Assembly: GCA_941918925.1 (NCBI GenBank)
Contig: OW799233.1
Location: 131,278,833-131,342,832, forward strand
Direction of reading: 5' to 3'
Source of the DNA: Phyto melanocephala
Lineage: Eukaryota; Arthropoda; Insecta; Diptera; Rhinophoridae
DNA: 64,000 bases
Part shown: positions 45,497 through 56,426 of the stretch, piece after piece
How the letters are laid out: every line of letters starts with the position of its first letter
Position numbering within the stretch: the stretch's first letter is position 1
The notes under the pieces: generated by a model
Seen by the model: only the letters and a program-made list of their open reading frames with translations
The model's database searches: none
Told to the model about the DNA's origin: nothing
Made by a program: the position numbers and the translations under genes

Positions 45497-47866
45497 TTAC
45501 TGAAATTTTTCAAAAAATAAAAAAATATCTTGAGGGTTTTAAATTTCGTATTACAATGTTTTTTGTGTCGATTTTAGTTTATGTCAATTTAAGCACTTAT
45601 TTGTTTTAGGTACATTATTATTATTTATTAAAGATTAAATTTAATGTTTAATAAGTATTGTTGACCTTTTTTTTGTTGTTTATATATTTCGTTGTAGATT
45701 TTAGGTCATTAAAATTAAATTTTGTTTTTTTATGTTTAAGATTTTAAGTTTCTTTATTTATTTTATTCCAATACTTCGACCTACTTCGTAGATCATCATC
45801 ATGGATCTAATAAAATAAATTATAAAGGAAACAATTGTCAAGTTTATATACATATTTATAAATTTACAAAACAACAATAATAACATTAAACAAATTTTTT
45901 TGATATAATTCTATATCAAGTTGAAAAACGATTTTGTTTATTTATAAGTTACTTAACAACTAATCTTTGTTTTGTCCGACTATATTTATTTATTGTATGT
46001 CTGTATGTATGTGCACATTTCTCTGTGTCACTCCTATAAATTAATCTTTTATGTGATGGTAGGTCGATTATGTGTAGCATTTCCAGCATGTAAGTTTAAT
46101 TTTATTTTTCAGAAATTTTAAAAAATCTTTTGTTGTGATAATTTTTGTTCCTACACACACTTATGAAAAATGAATCTAAATAATCGCATTAACTTAATTA
46201 CCGTATTCTATTTCCTAAAAGCTTAAATAGATGATTTAATGTCCTATACAATGATGAAAACGTACTGCTTATGACACTAGCTGGTTTTGAAAATAAACTT
46301 TTTTAGTCTATTCTTTGATGGAAATAAATTTAGTTTGTTCATAAAAAAATAAAACTGATTTTAAGGCAAAATAAGTTAACAAATTAAATCGTTTCATTAA
46401 TTTTGTAAAAAGAAAATTCCTTTAATAATTTGAGGTAATAAGTATTTTCTTTGTTCCAAACTGAAATTTTTTTTTTATTACTGAAAACTTTTCAAATATG
46501 TAGTTAAAAAAATACTTTTTTATTACTTAAGTTTTTATGTTTTTTTTTTAATAATTAACGCTTTTAACTTTTATGTTTTCTTAAACAACATACATATATT
46601 AAATTATTTATCTTTGAAAAAAAAAAATTCCTTAGTTAAACTTGTTATGTTTTTTCTCTGAACTCTTATCAAATCATGATTTTAATTAAAAATCCAAGAA
46701 ACCATGAGAAATTACAAAAAATAATAAAAAAAAAATATTTCAACATTAACTCATTTACACCTTGGCCATGCCAACAAATTGAAAAAGTAAAACAAAAAAA
46801 AAAAAAAAAAAAAAAACTGAATAATTGTAAAGAAATCACGATTTGTTCAACTCTAAACAAAAAATATTTACATTCTTATTTTATAGTTTTAGTTTTATTA
46901 TTTTTTCTTCTTACTCTTTATTATCTTGGCACAAAGAAGCCGCATTTAAGTGTAGAAATTCCGAGACAAAAAAAAATCTATTGATTTTGGCAAAAACTAA
47001 AAAAATAATAATTTATAGATTTTGGCTGTAGTTGAAAAACATTAAATAAGAAATGCTTTATGTAGGTTTTTGTTGTATTAAACATGTCAATAATTTGTCT
47101 GTTGCTTTAATTAAGTTAGAAAATATTTATTTTTGGATAAGTCTTTAAATGAGAATTTAGTTTATTTGGCCTTTGACTTTTAGATCTAAGAAAAGAACGC
47201 CTGGCTGCTTGTTTTATTGTATTAATATTCCGTGCTTGATTCGTTTGTTTTAGCTGTCAAATGGTCTGTTTAACTTTTCCAAGAGATCTTGTGTTTTTTT
47301 TATAGAATTATGAATGTTCTCTATTGAAGAGCTTAACATATAGCCTTACTAATTTATAGCTTTATGCATATGTGATTTTTAGCAAAAACTGGCCTCACTA
47401 CTACTTTTCAAACAAACCTATAGGTGGCAACTCCTCTACATGCCTATATTTTTTTTCAATTGATTTTGTTTATTCTATTGTTTTTTTTATATTTAACCGA
47501 TTTACTTTAGAATTTCAACTGTGCACGTTAGTTTCCAGGTAATTAATTTTGTTGTTTGTACAATTAAGTACAAACAAAAAAAGCATCTTTAAAAATCTAA
47601 ACTTTAGCCAAAATGTTGTTCCCCCCTTAGGGCATAAAAAATATATAAACAACTTTTTGGGTGGCACAATAAAAGTTTCATACTTCGTCTAACGAACAAA
47701 CATTTAAGAAAACACAAAATAAAAAACCTGGGAATTTATCTGTCATGCCATCATCTTATCTCGCTTTAAGTTGCATGCTGGAAATTAAATCCGTAGTAAA
47801 TGCTTGTATTTAAGTCACGAGACATTTTAGTGCAAAAATTTTGCAAACATACGCTGGTTTTTTTGA
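45497..47866. other. A+T-rich stretch, nothing supported
   Basis: Long T and A tracts (for example 46795-46816). The frames at 46676-46984 come from low-complexity lysine/asparagine-rich sequence. Confidence 0.5.
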
Positions 47867-47874
47867 GTGTTAAC

Positions 47875-49015
47875 CAGCGTTGCCATAATCATGATTTTAT
47901 CATATTTTTGATGATTTTTTTTGCTATGGTTTATGATTTTTTCCCCCAAAATGATGATTTTTATTTTGAAAAATTATACATATGCATATTTTTTTGTTTT
48001 AAGTTGTAGATACGAAACATAAGTTTTCTACAATACTTGTCAACAATCAATTTTTAAACCAATAAAGTTTTAGATCAGCTATTAAAAACAGGTGGATTGA
48101 CATTAACGAACTCTATCTGTGTTTTTTAAAGTATATTCTCAACATAATAAACAAAATTAACATAATTTTCCAAACCTCCTTTCTAATACAAAGAAATTAT
48201 GATGAAATGCAACGTCTTTATCTTGAAATTTTAGACAATTTTATAAATTTTACGTTAACATCAATTTCATTAATAAACTTGACTTGGAAAATTAATTGAT
48301 GACGAAGAGAAGTACGTCTTCTTCACTTTGAAGAACATTTTACAACTATAGATAATCTAAGTTCTGAGCAATTTTGGTCAGAAGTCTGAAAAATAACTCG
48401 AACTGACAAAATCTTAGCTTTACTGACCCTGTCAAAATTTGTTACACCCTAATATGTCTTTCTATTTCTTCTGCAAATTTAAATAAAACAAAATATAAAA
48501 ATAGATTAGTTAGCATAACTCTTAAGGGAATATTATATTCAAAAGAATACTTAAAGTTAAACGATTGTTCATGCTATAATTTAAAAATAGATCAAGATAT
48601 AACTAAAAATATGTAACTTATTCTGTATTTTTATAATGATGATTTCTAAAATACTTTAATTCATACAAATGTAATTGTTAAATGTATGATTGTTTTTTCA
48701 TGTTTTTTATATGTTTCTGCATTTCGAATGATAGATATGCAATTTAAATATATTAATGTACTACAAAGTATCTGTCATTTTTAATTTAATCACAAGTTGC
48801 TATATGAATATGAACATTTATATATTTTCATATGAATTTAATATAGTTTTTGCTTTAAATAACTTATCTAATAAGAAAACGGTTTTCTTAATAAATTGTT
48901 TTTTTTTGCGTTTGTAATAATATGTTTGAATTTAAAAGTATTTTATGATTTTTATCTTCAAAATATGATTTTTTTTGCTCTGATGATTTTCTCTCCAAAG
49001 CTTCTGGCAACGATG
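47875..49015 (+). mobile_element. hAT element with decayed transposase tail
   Basis: Ends CAGCGTTGCCA and TGGCAACGATG are inverted. GTGTTAAC occurs at 47867-47874 and again at 49016-49023, an exact 8-bp target duplication. ATGATTTT-type motifs are repeated just inside both ends. Near 48366-48440 the plus strand reads EQFWSEV-stop-KITRTDKILALLTLSKFV, and about 48470-48615 reads ISSANLNKTKYKNRLVS to a stop. This matches the C-terminal hAT dimerisation region (FWxxV, LSKFV, then the conserved NLIKTKxRNRL block). At 1,141 bp the element has lost most of its transposase and carries stops, so it is non-autonomous. Confidence 0.92.
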
Positions 49016-49023
49016 GTGTTAAC

Positions 49024-49765
49024 TCTTTTAACTGGGAGTACCACAATTTTAAAACCGTAAAAGAGAGATAATTATATGTATATTTGAAACACATTTTTAT
49101 TGATTTTCAATATAAACCATCATCAAATAAATTTTTAAAATAATTAATAAAAATGTTTGAAAAGTTATTGTCGCATAATTTTTTTTCTTTATAAATTTTT
49201 TAACTTTTAATTTTTAATAATTTTAATTATGTTTTTGGTATTTTAAATTTGTAATTCCATTGGAAACATATCGAATAATTATTTAAAACCCTAGAAAATG
49301 TAAATATATATTTTTAATCTTTAGATAATTTACCTATGTCCAGGCGTCAGTATGTCTGTTGAAATTACGATATTGCTCCATCGAGAAAACCGTAGAGAAT
49401 GAACTTTGACTAAAATTTGTTTTAATGCAACAGATGTTGAAAATTTGTGAAATCGGCCAGATAACAAAATGCGATAGCACCTAAACTCAAGATACACTTA
49501 TACTTTTAGGGAAAGAATTGCATCTCCTTGAAAATTATTAGAATATACAAATTACGAAAACAGAAACATATCTAACGCACATGTGGGTCTGACATCACTA
49601 TAATGTTCAACACTTTGGTTACATTTTTTTCAAATAGTCGTAGTGGCTGCATGTAGTAAGATTTAGTTATTACACGAAATGTATTTTAGTCCAAAAATGC
49701 AAATGAAAAACATGTGGCCAAAGCCACACAAAATTACGTCACAACCACATGCGTATGTGGCTTTT
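49024..49765. other. A+T-rich stretch with a weak repeat trace
   Basis: GTCCAGGCGTCAGTATGTCT followed by GTTGAAATTACG near 49338-49370 could be a decayed core of the mini-me-like family, but no ends are visible. Confidence 0.35.
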
Positions 49766-50447
49766 TATACCCTTCACCTGTGGTGCACAAGGGTATATAT
49801 AGCTTTGTCATTCTGTTTGTAATTTCTACAATTTTCATTTCCGACCCCATAAAGTATATATTTTCTGAAAGCTTATGAATAGAGGAGTCGATTAAGCCCT
49901 GACCGTCTGTCCGTCTATCCGTCTGCCCGTGTATTGGTTGAAATCAACTTTTAGAAGCAACTATATGTTCCTCAGATCTGTATATGGTATCAATCTCTTG
50001 GAAATATCCAGGGAAGAATCGCTATTGAAATTCAGCACAATCGCCCCATAACTTTCTGAGATATGAGCAAAAAACCACGACCACCTCGTTTTTTTTCACA
50101 ATTACAACAACAACATACATACATACATACATGTAAAAAACATACCAAACAAAAAAAATTACAAAAAAAAAATATTAAAAATAAGAAAAAAATAATAAAA
50201 AAAACTAAAAAAAAAAATTTAAAAAAAAATATAAAAAAAAATAATAAAATATAAATAATATATTAAATAAAATAAAATAATTTTTTTTTGGCTCAGCTGG
50301 GATTCGATGCCACATTTATTCTAACGTGTACGTATGCACGTATTTTATATGGGATGAATGGTGATACAAACAATTGTTATTGCATGACTAGACGTTGTGA
50401 AGGGTATATAAGATTCGGCACGTCCGAATATAGCACTGTTACTTGTT
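49766..50447 (+). mobile_element. Mini-me-like repeat, young reference copy
   Basis: This copy shows the family plan. The 5' hairpin is TATACCCTTCACCTGTGGTG pairing with CACAAGGGTATA. A conserved TTTGTCATTCTGTTTGTAAT block and CCCCATAAAGTATATATTTT follow, then the GTCTGTCCGTCTATCCGTCT core, a short CATA array (about 50113-50130), an A-rich tract, and GTGAAGGGTATA, which is inverted to the 5' end. Last comes a 3' hairpin (GATTCGGCACGTCCGAATAT) and the tail AGCACTGTTACTTG. No transposase. Hairpin ends without target duplication and a GTCY proto-microsatellite are features of dipteran mini-me elements. Related Helentron-type transposons are a possible source of the machinery, which is inference. 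Confidence 0.88.
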
Positions 50448-53081
50448 ACATTTCGTGTATTACAGGCTTAAGTTTATGAAAATCGAATCTGCATGGAAAT
50501 CGAAACAATGGTCAAATTATAACTTTACAAAATCTAAAGAAATATTTCTAAGTTCTAAAGAGCTGCACAAGTATAAGAAGAATGACCCACAGGCAATCTC
50601 ATTAAATTTAAAATAATGTGTGTGTATGTATTACCACTTGCATAAATATCTTTTTTGCTTCACGATAAACTGGAGAATAGAACAAAACTGAAATACAATA
50701 ACGTTAAAATAAAAAACCTGAATCAGATCAAAGATGAAATATAACATTAAGAGTGAAATAGAACATTTAAAAAATGTTTGATAGTAGACCTAGTCCAGAG
50801 AATAATTTGCAAAGAGATTTTAACTCTTAATGTTCTGTAATGAGATTAGTCCTTATGCATTAAAAAGTAACTTATAAGATGGTGTTTTCTCTTTGAAATG
50901 ATCTAAATGTAATTATTTAGTAATATTTTTTTTACGTTTCTTGTATGTGTTCTTATTATACACGATGTTTTACTTTACTATTTCCTTATTTCATTGTTTC
51001 ATCAAAACAAACAGTTTGATTTTAAAGTTTGTTAGAAAACACAATAACTAATAGTGATGATTAATATTGGTAAAAATAATTTTTTGTTACTTATGTATGT
51101 TTACACTATAGTGATTGGAAGTAGTGTGAAATAGAAGACATAACTTTTAGAACATTGTACGCAACTCTTTAGTATGTGTTATGCTGAAATGTGGTGTGTG
51201 TTATTTTGATCTACATTGCTTTCATAACGGAAGACTTTTTCTTAAATATATTTAGCTGTGGTCAAAAATATAGCACAAATTAAAAGTTTTAATAAATCAA
51301 TTTACATATTGAAAAATGTTGTGTCGATGTACATACATACATATGTACTTAGTTTATTATAATAATAAAATATATTTATTTATTTTAACAACTTAAAAAC
51401 GTCAACTAATTCATTGAAAAATTAAAAAAATTAATTTATCAAAATAATAGCACTTCATCTTCACATTTTCTTTAATAAAAAAATTAAGCACCTTTGCATT
51501 TCCCCACTAAGAATATTTGTAATACTTTGTTGAATGTCTTTTACATGCTTTTACGGCTGCAAAGCACCTCTTTTTTGCTGTAAAATTCTGTTTGAATTCG
51601 GACTAAAAATCCATTTAAAAATAAAATCACTTCCAAACTTGTAAAAACATTTCGTTTGTTTATAAAATATATGAAATTTTTCTAAAATAATATGATAACA
51701 TTGCTAAGAAAGCATAAGCAAAAAGCGCTATCCCAATAAAATGTGTTCCATCTGAATACTTTGATTTCAATATATGCTCTAAAATTAAAAAAATTTTAAA
51801 AAATTTCGATAACAGTTTTATTAATTTAATAAAAATTCTTGAAAATTTTTTTTAAGTTTTTGGAAGATGGGTAAATAAAGTCCCCTGGAATTTTAAAAAG
51901 TATCTGTTAAACACAAAACTATCTTTTGTTATTGTCATGGTAACTATCTCTTGTCTTTCCCTGTAATCGCTTAATCACAAACCCATACATACATACAGTA
52001 TCCATTTTTCCATATTCTTTGTTTTGTGTAGAAGAGATAAAATTAAAAAAAGAAATCACTGCGGATGTGATAATATTTTCATAAGTACTGGCAGATGATG
52101 TTGTATTTTACTTTTTTTTCTTTTTGCTTCCTTTCGTTAATTTCATCATATTTTTTTTTATTCCGGCGTAATACTTAACATCAGCTGTTGTTTATATTTA
52201 TTTGTTTATATTATTTAAGTGTAAATACTATATTTATATGTTTAAAGATCTAAAAATAGGTCAGAGTTTTTGTAGTCTTTTTCTCTTTCGTAACTCACTT
52301 ACGGCGTTTTATGACTTTTTGTTGCGGTAAGAACGTGTTGTTGTCACATCTTTATCTACCTTTTTTTTCTTGATTCAAATTTACTTTCACTCAGCAGCAA
52401 TTCAAATATATAAAATCTAATTTAATTAGATTTTTATTTGTTTTCGGTTTTTGTAATTTTAATGAGCCATATAGAATATCGGAAAACAAACCCACAAAAT
52501 CACATTAAATTTAATGATATAAGTATGTACTTATGTACATATGGATAATCAGACAATTGCGGAAATAAAGTTTAATGAAGCAAACGAAATACAAACTGAA
52601 AAAATAATGAATGTATTAACAAAAGTCATTGTTTAATAATTTAGTTTAGGGCATGTCAAATGCATTAAATAAACATATTTTTAAGGGAAAACAAATCTCA
52701 TTTCATTTGCAAATGTTAACAAGACCTCTTATGGAACAATAATAATACAACATTGTAATCATGCATATTTATGACAATTTATACAATAGATTTCATAACT
52801 TTATTTTACTTTTGGGGTGGTTGAAGTGAAAAAAGAAAAGAAATCGTAGTATTAATGATTAATATTGGTTTGTATTCTTTCATACATGCACATACATACA
52901 TACATACATAATAATTACATATGTGAAAGAACACAAACCAATAAAAATCATTAATAATTTCTAATAAAAAAATTCATATTCTTCTTTTACCACAATGTTT
53001 AGAATATTTACTTTTTTTACAGTAATTGGTTGATATTCAAGAAAAAATTTCAGTCAATATTAACGGAAAATTAATGTTTGA
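50448..53081. other. A+T-rich stretch, nothing supported
   Basis: Short CATA runs near 51973-51985 and 52883-52905 and homopolymers. No coding-like or transposon structure. Confidence 0.5.
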
Positions 53082-53199
53082 ATTCCAAAATCCAAAACAA
53101 AACGAGAGCGACAAGCGTCTTTTAACTGTCAAAAATTCTCATTCCAAAATCCAAAACTAAACGAGAGCGACAAGCGTCTTTTAACTGTCAAACATTCTC
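53082..53199. repeat. Tandem duplication, 59-bp period
   Basis: Two units starting ATTCCAAAATCCAAAAC (53082 and 53141), each containing ACGAGAGCGACAAGCGTCTT and TTAACTGTCAAA. They differ at only two or three positions. Confidence 0.95.
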
Positions 53200-54060
53200 A
53201 AGCACATAGAATTTGTATGAAACAACAACGTCGTGTATGTATGCATGTGTATGTACATGTGTGGAATTTTCTCAAAAAAAAAAAAAAATGATTTTCGACC
53301 GAGAAGAGAACATGCATATAATTGCATAACTTTTCAAATAACAACCTAGATCGGTCTAGGCTTTATTTCCTAAGAAAGTTCAACTTTACAAATGATGCGT
53401 CTTTAACTTTAAACAAAAGCACTGTCGAACATCAAACACTGGCAGTTTTTAGTTGTTTTTTTTTATTCGTATTTTTCGTTGCTCCAACATTATTTTTTGT
53501 TGTATAAAACTTTGTGAAAATATGATAAAATTAATGAGAGAGTTAAGGCCAGTCTTTTACTTCGTATTAAAATTTCACTTATCTTTAAATTTTATTTAAA
53601 TACGAAATAAACTTTTTGACTATGTACTTAAATAAAACTTAAATAATAAACTGCAAGCTTTTAAGATCTGTTATAATTGTTACAAATAATGATGTTTTTG
53701 TTCCGCAAAAATAATTTAAAAACTTGTGGCCACTAACAGTTGTAGTGAAATTTTAACTTTTTTTTTGTTATTTTCTTAAATTTTTTATGCTATTTTATAT
53801 TTGAAATATTTTCTTATTTCTGCTTAATAGCTTTTTCTGTAAAACTGGTTAGAATTTAAAATTGGTGCCATATTTTTATCACGACAAAATAAGACCACCC
53901 ATTTAAGACTGTAAAACCGAAGCTGTAAATACAACTAAAATTCAACTGAATTTTCTCTAAATGCGCATTTTAAATTTCAATTTGTATGAAAAATCTTGTT
54001 ATGCAGAGTCTATTTCATCACTAAAACAACAAGTTATTGTTTCCGGCTCATTCATAACAC
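53200..54060. other. A+T-rich stretch, nothing supported
   Basis: An imperfect inverted TTACTTCGTATT...AATACGAAATAA pair near 53556-53612 is the only structure seen, too weak to call an element. Confidence 0.45.
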
Positions 54061-54372
54061 CAAGGCGAATTCATACAGGTGAAATTATCAGCCTAGCTGA
54101 TGGGGAAACTTTTTGTCAAAATTGATTTAATTCGCCTTGATTTCATTTATTAATGCAGGGATAGGAAATGTGATTTTGGTTTCGGTATATAACAATTAAC
54201 TTGAGCGTACTTTTTTGGTAATAAATGTGCTTAATTTATATACATTTGTTGCTTTTGCGTCATTAATAATGTGTTTAAAAAATTTATATTAAATATATAT
54301 ATTATAATATATTATTATTATATTTAATATGTAAAAACAACTTTTCCATCCCTGATATACGAATTGGCCTTG
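54061..54372. mobile_element. CAAGG-family-like MITE
   Basis: Left end CAAGGCGAATTCATACAGGT and right end (reversed) CAAGGCCAATTCGTATATCA are inverted. The flanks TCATAACAC and ACATAAAAC agree at 7 of 9 positions, matching the 9-bp duplication seen at 16301/17348. A second inner AATTCGCCTTG at 54129-54139 suggests an internal rearrangement. Near 54295-54330 there is an A+T-only palindrome. The interior (CAGCCTAGCTGATGG) carries a CAGCTGA-like motif. Confidence 0.6.
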
Positions 54373-54823
54373 ACATAAAACATCCCATGAAAAGTTGCTT
54401 TGTTGTATCAATTCGCCGTTGCATATACCTTACGGATATGCCTTGCATAATACTTTACTCTGCATCGGCTATGTCTATCACGCTATGGCCACTATGTGCA
54501 TATTGTTTTCGTCCTTAAATTTAGTAATTCATTTATGTACAGCAATCTCTGAAGAATATTTACGAGAAAAACTGAATTTTCAGAATTTAAATTCGTCGGT
54601 CATAAGTGCAGTTTTAATATTTGAACAGTCAGTTTACTGCATACCTCTTGATAAATATGAAATTTTTTTTTCTACTTACTTGACTTCAATTTAAATGTTC
54701 ACACACAATTTAAAAAATAAAATTCTAATACAATTGACACTTGATTGTTAATTAAAACTTTAAATTTTTTGTTTTAATGTGACTGTGTTTAATATCTCTG
54801 CCTTTCAAACTTTTTTGTGTTTT

Positions 54824-56426
54824 TATACCCTTCACCTGTGGTGCTAAGGGTATATATAGCTTTGTCATTCCGTTTGTAAATTCTACAATATTCATTTCCG
54901 ACCTCATAAAGCTTATGAATAGGGGAGTCGATTGAGCTATGCCCAACTTTCGTGTGCTTTCAATAATTGGCAAAAATTGTTTGGAAAAATATATTTTTTT
55001 TTAAATATTAAGTTTCTCAATCTCATAAATAGTTTTTGTACATCAAATTACAAGCTATAGTTTGAGAAAAACTAAAAAATCAGTTTGAGACCGACTGAGA
55101 TATAAATACCAAAATATAAATGCTTTGGTGTTTTTCCTGAAATTATCACATTTAAATCGAATTATTTCAGCTTCAATTAAATGATAGGTCTGGACTAGCG
55201 GAATACAATACACTATAAAAAATTATAAATGCATGATGGCTGCTGCTACAAAAGTGAGCTCATAAATTTATAGCCCTTTTATTTTACATCCATATTTATG
55301 GGGTTAACAAAAATTCGCCATTTTGTTTCAGACGCCATCTTGTCTTTTAACTCTTCCAGTGTTTTTTGTATTTCACTGGCAAAGTCCTTTGGTTTGATAC
55401 CAATGTTGAGGGGGTTGAAGTGGGTACATTTTTGGATACTAGATTTGACCCAAATATTAATAAATTGTACGTCATTTTGTAGTGACGGTCATATTCTGCT
55501 AGTTAAGCTTTTTCTTTTGATACCCATATCATTCCTTTCTGTTGTCCAAAAGCTGAAAAAAATCGATGTTCATTTGTAAATTTTATGAAAAACACCGAAG
55601 CATTTGTTTTTTTTGCGCTTTTATCTCAGTGAGTTATAAATCGATTTGTCAGTTTTTATCGGCAATAATTTTAGTGGTTACAGTTTATATTCTGCTGTCT
55701 TCAGCATGTTGAAAACCTAATGAAGAGCTTCAATAATTTGATATATTGAAAAAAATTTATGTTTTTCAAAATTATTTTTGCCTATAACTTTGTCGGTTAG
55801 TATCGGATTTATCCAAAATTTTGTAAGAATAGAGCCAAATCATACTTAGAAATAGTAACAAATTCTCTTTAAATTAACCTGGTGCTGAAAACTTTTGATT
55901 TTTTTGGTCAAAATATGGTGAAAAACAGAGGCAGTCATGTTTGTTTGCTCATATCTCAGAAAGTTATGGGGCAATCGTTCTGGATTTCAATAGCGATTCA
56001 TTCACGAATATTTGCAAAAGATTGATACCACATACAGATCTGAGTAACATGTCGGTCGGAGCTTCTAAAAGTTGATTTCAACCAACACACGGACAGACGG
56101 ACATAGTTCAATCGACTACCCTAGTCATAAGCTTTCTGAAAATATATACTTTGTGAGGTCGGATATCAATATTGTAAAAATTACAAATTGAATAACAAAG
56201 CTATGTTTACCCTTGGCACAACAGGTGAAGGGTATAAAAGAATCACGTCGGTATGGGTAGCACATACAAGGACTTGAATAGTAGAAAACATTTATATTTT
56301 TAAAAATTCAGAATTAAAGATGGCACCATAAATAAAACAAAGTACCAAAAGCCAAAAACATTTACATATGTACATTACGGTGAAGGGTACTATCATATTC
56401 GGCACGGTCGAATGTAGCACTTTTAT
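54824..56426 (+). mobile_element. Mini-me-like repeat with an inverted copy inside
   Basis: The plus-oriented parts are 54824-55272 (TATACCCTTCACCTGTGGTG and the following conserved blocks) and about 56240-56426 (GGTGAAGGGTACTATCATAT followed by TCGGCACGGTCGAATGTAGC). The intervening 55273-56237 is a minus-oriented piece of the same family. The 5' part has lost the GTCC/GTCT core (AGCTATGCCC is followed by unrelated sequence). Confidence 0.72.
55273..56237 (-). mobile_element. Inverted mini-me-like copy nested in 54824-56426
   Basis: Reads in reverse from GGTGAAGGGTATA (5' end, at right) through ACACACGGACAGACGGACAT and AAGCTTTCTGAAAATATATA to TTATGGGGTTAACAAAAATT at left, where the 3' end is missing. 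TTTTTGCCTATAACTTTGTC is shared with the copies at 22163 and 33798. Confidence 0.75.

Noticed and set aside
46669..47031. Lysine/asparagine-rich frames on both strands
   Set aside because: They follow from poly-A and A+T-rich sequence; no coding-like third-position bias.
54295..54330. A+T-only palindrome
   Set aside because: Such palindromes are expected by chance in DNA of this composition; not called as a separate element.
55298..55579. 93-codon frame
   Set aside because: It lies inside the inverted mini-me-like repeat and is not conserved as a frame in other copies.
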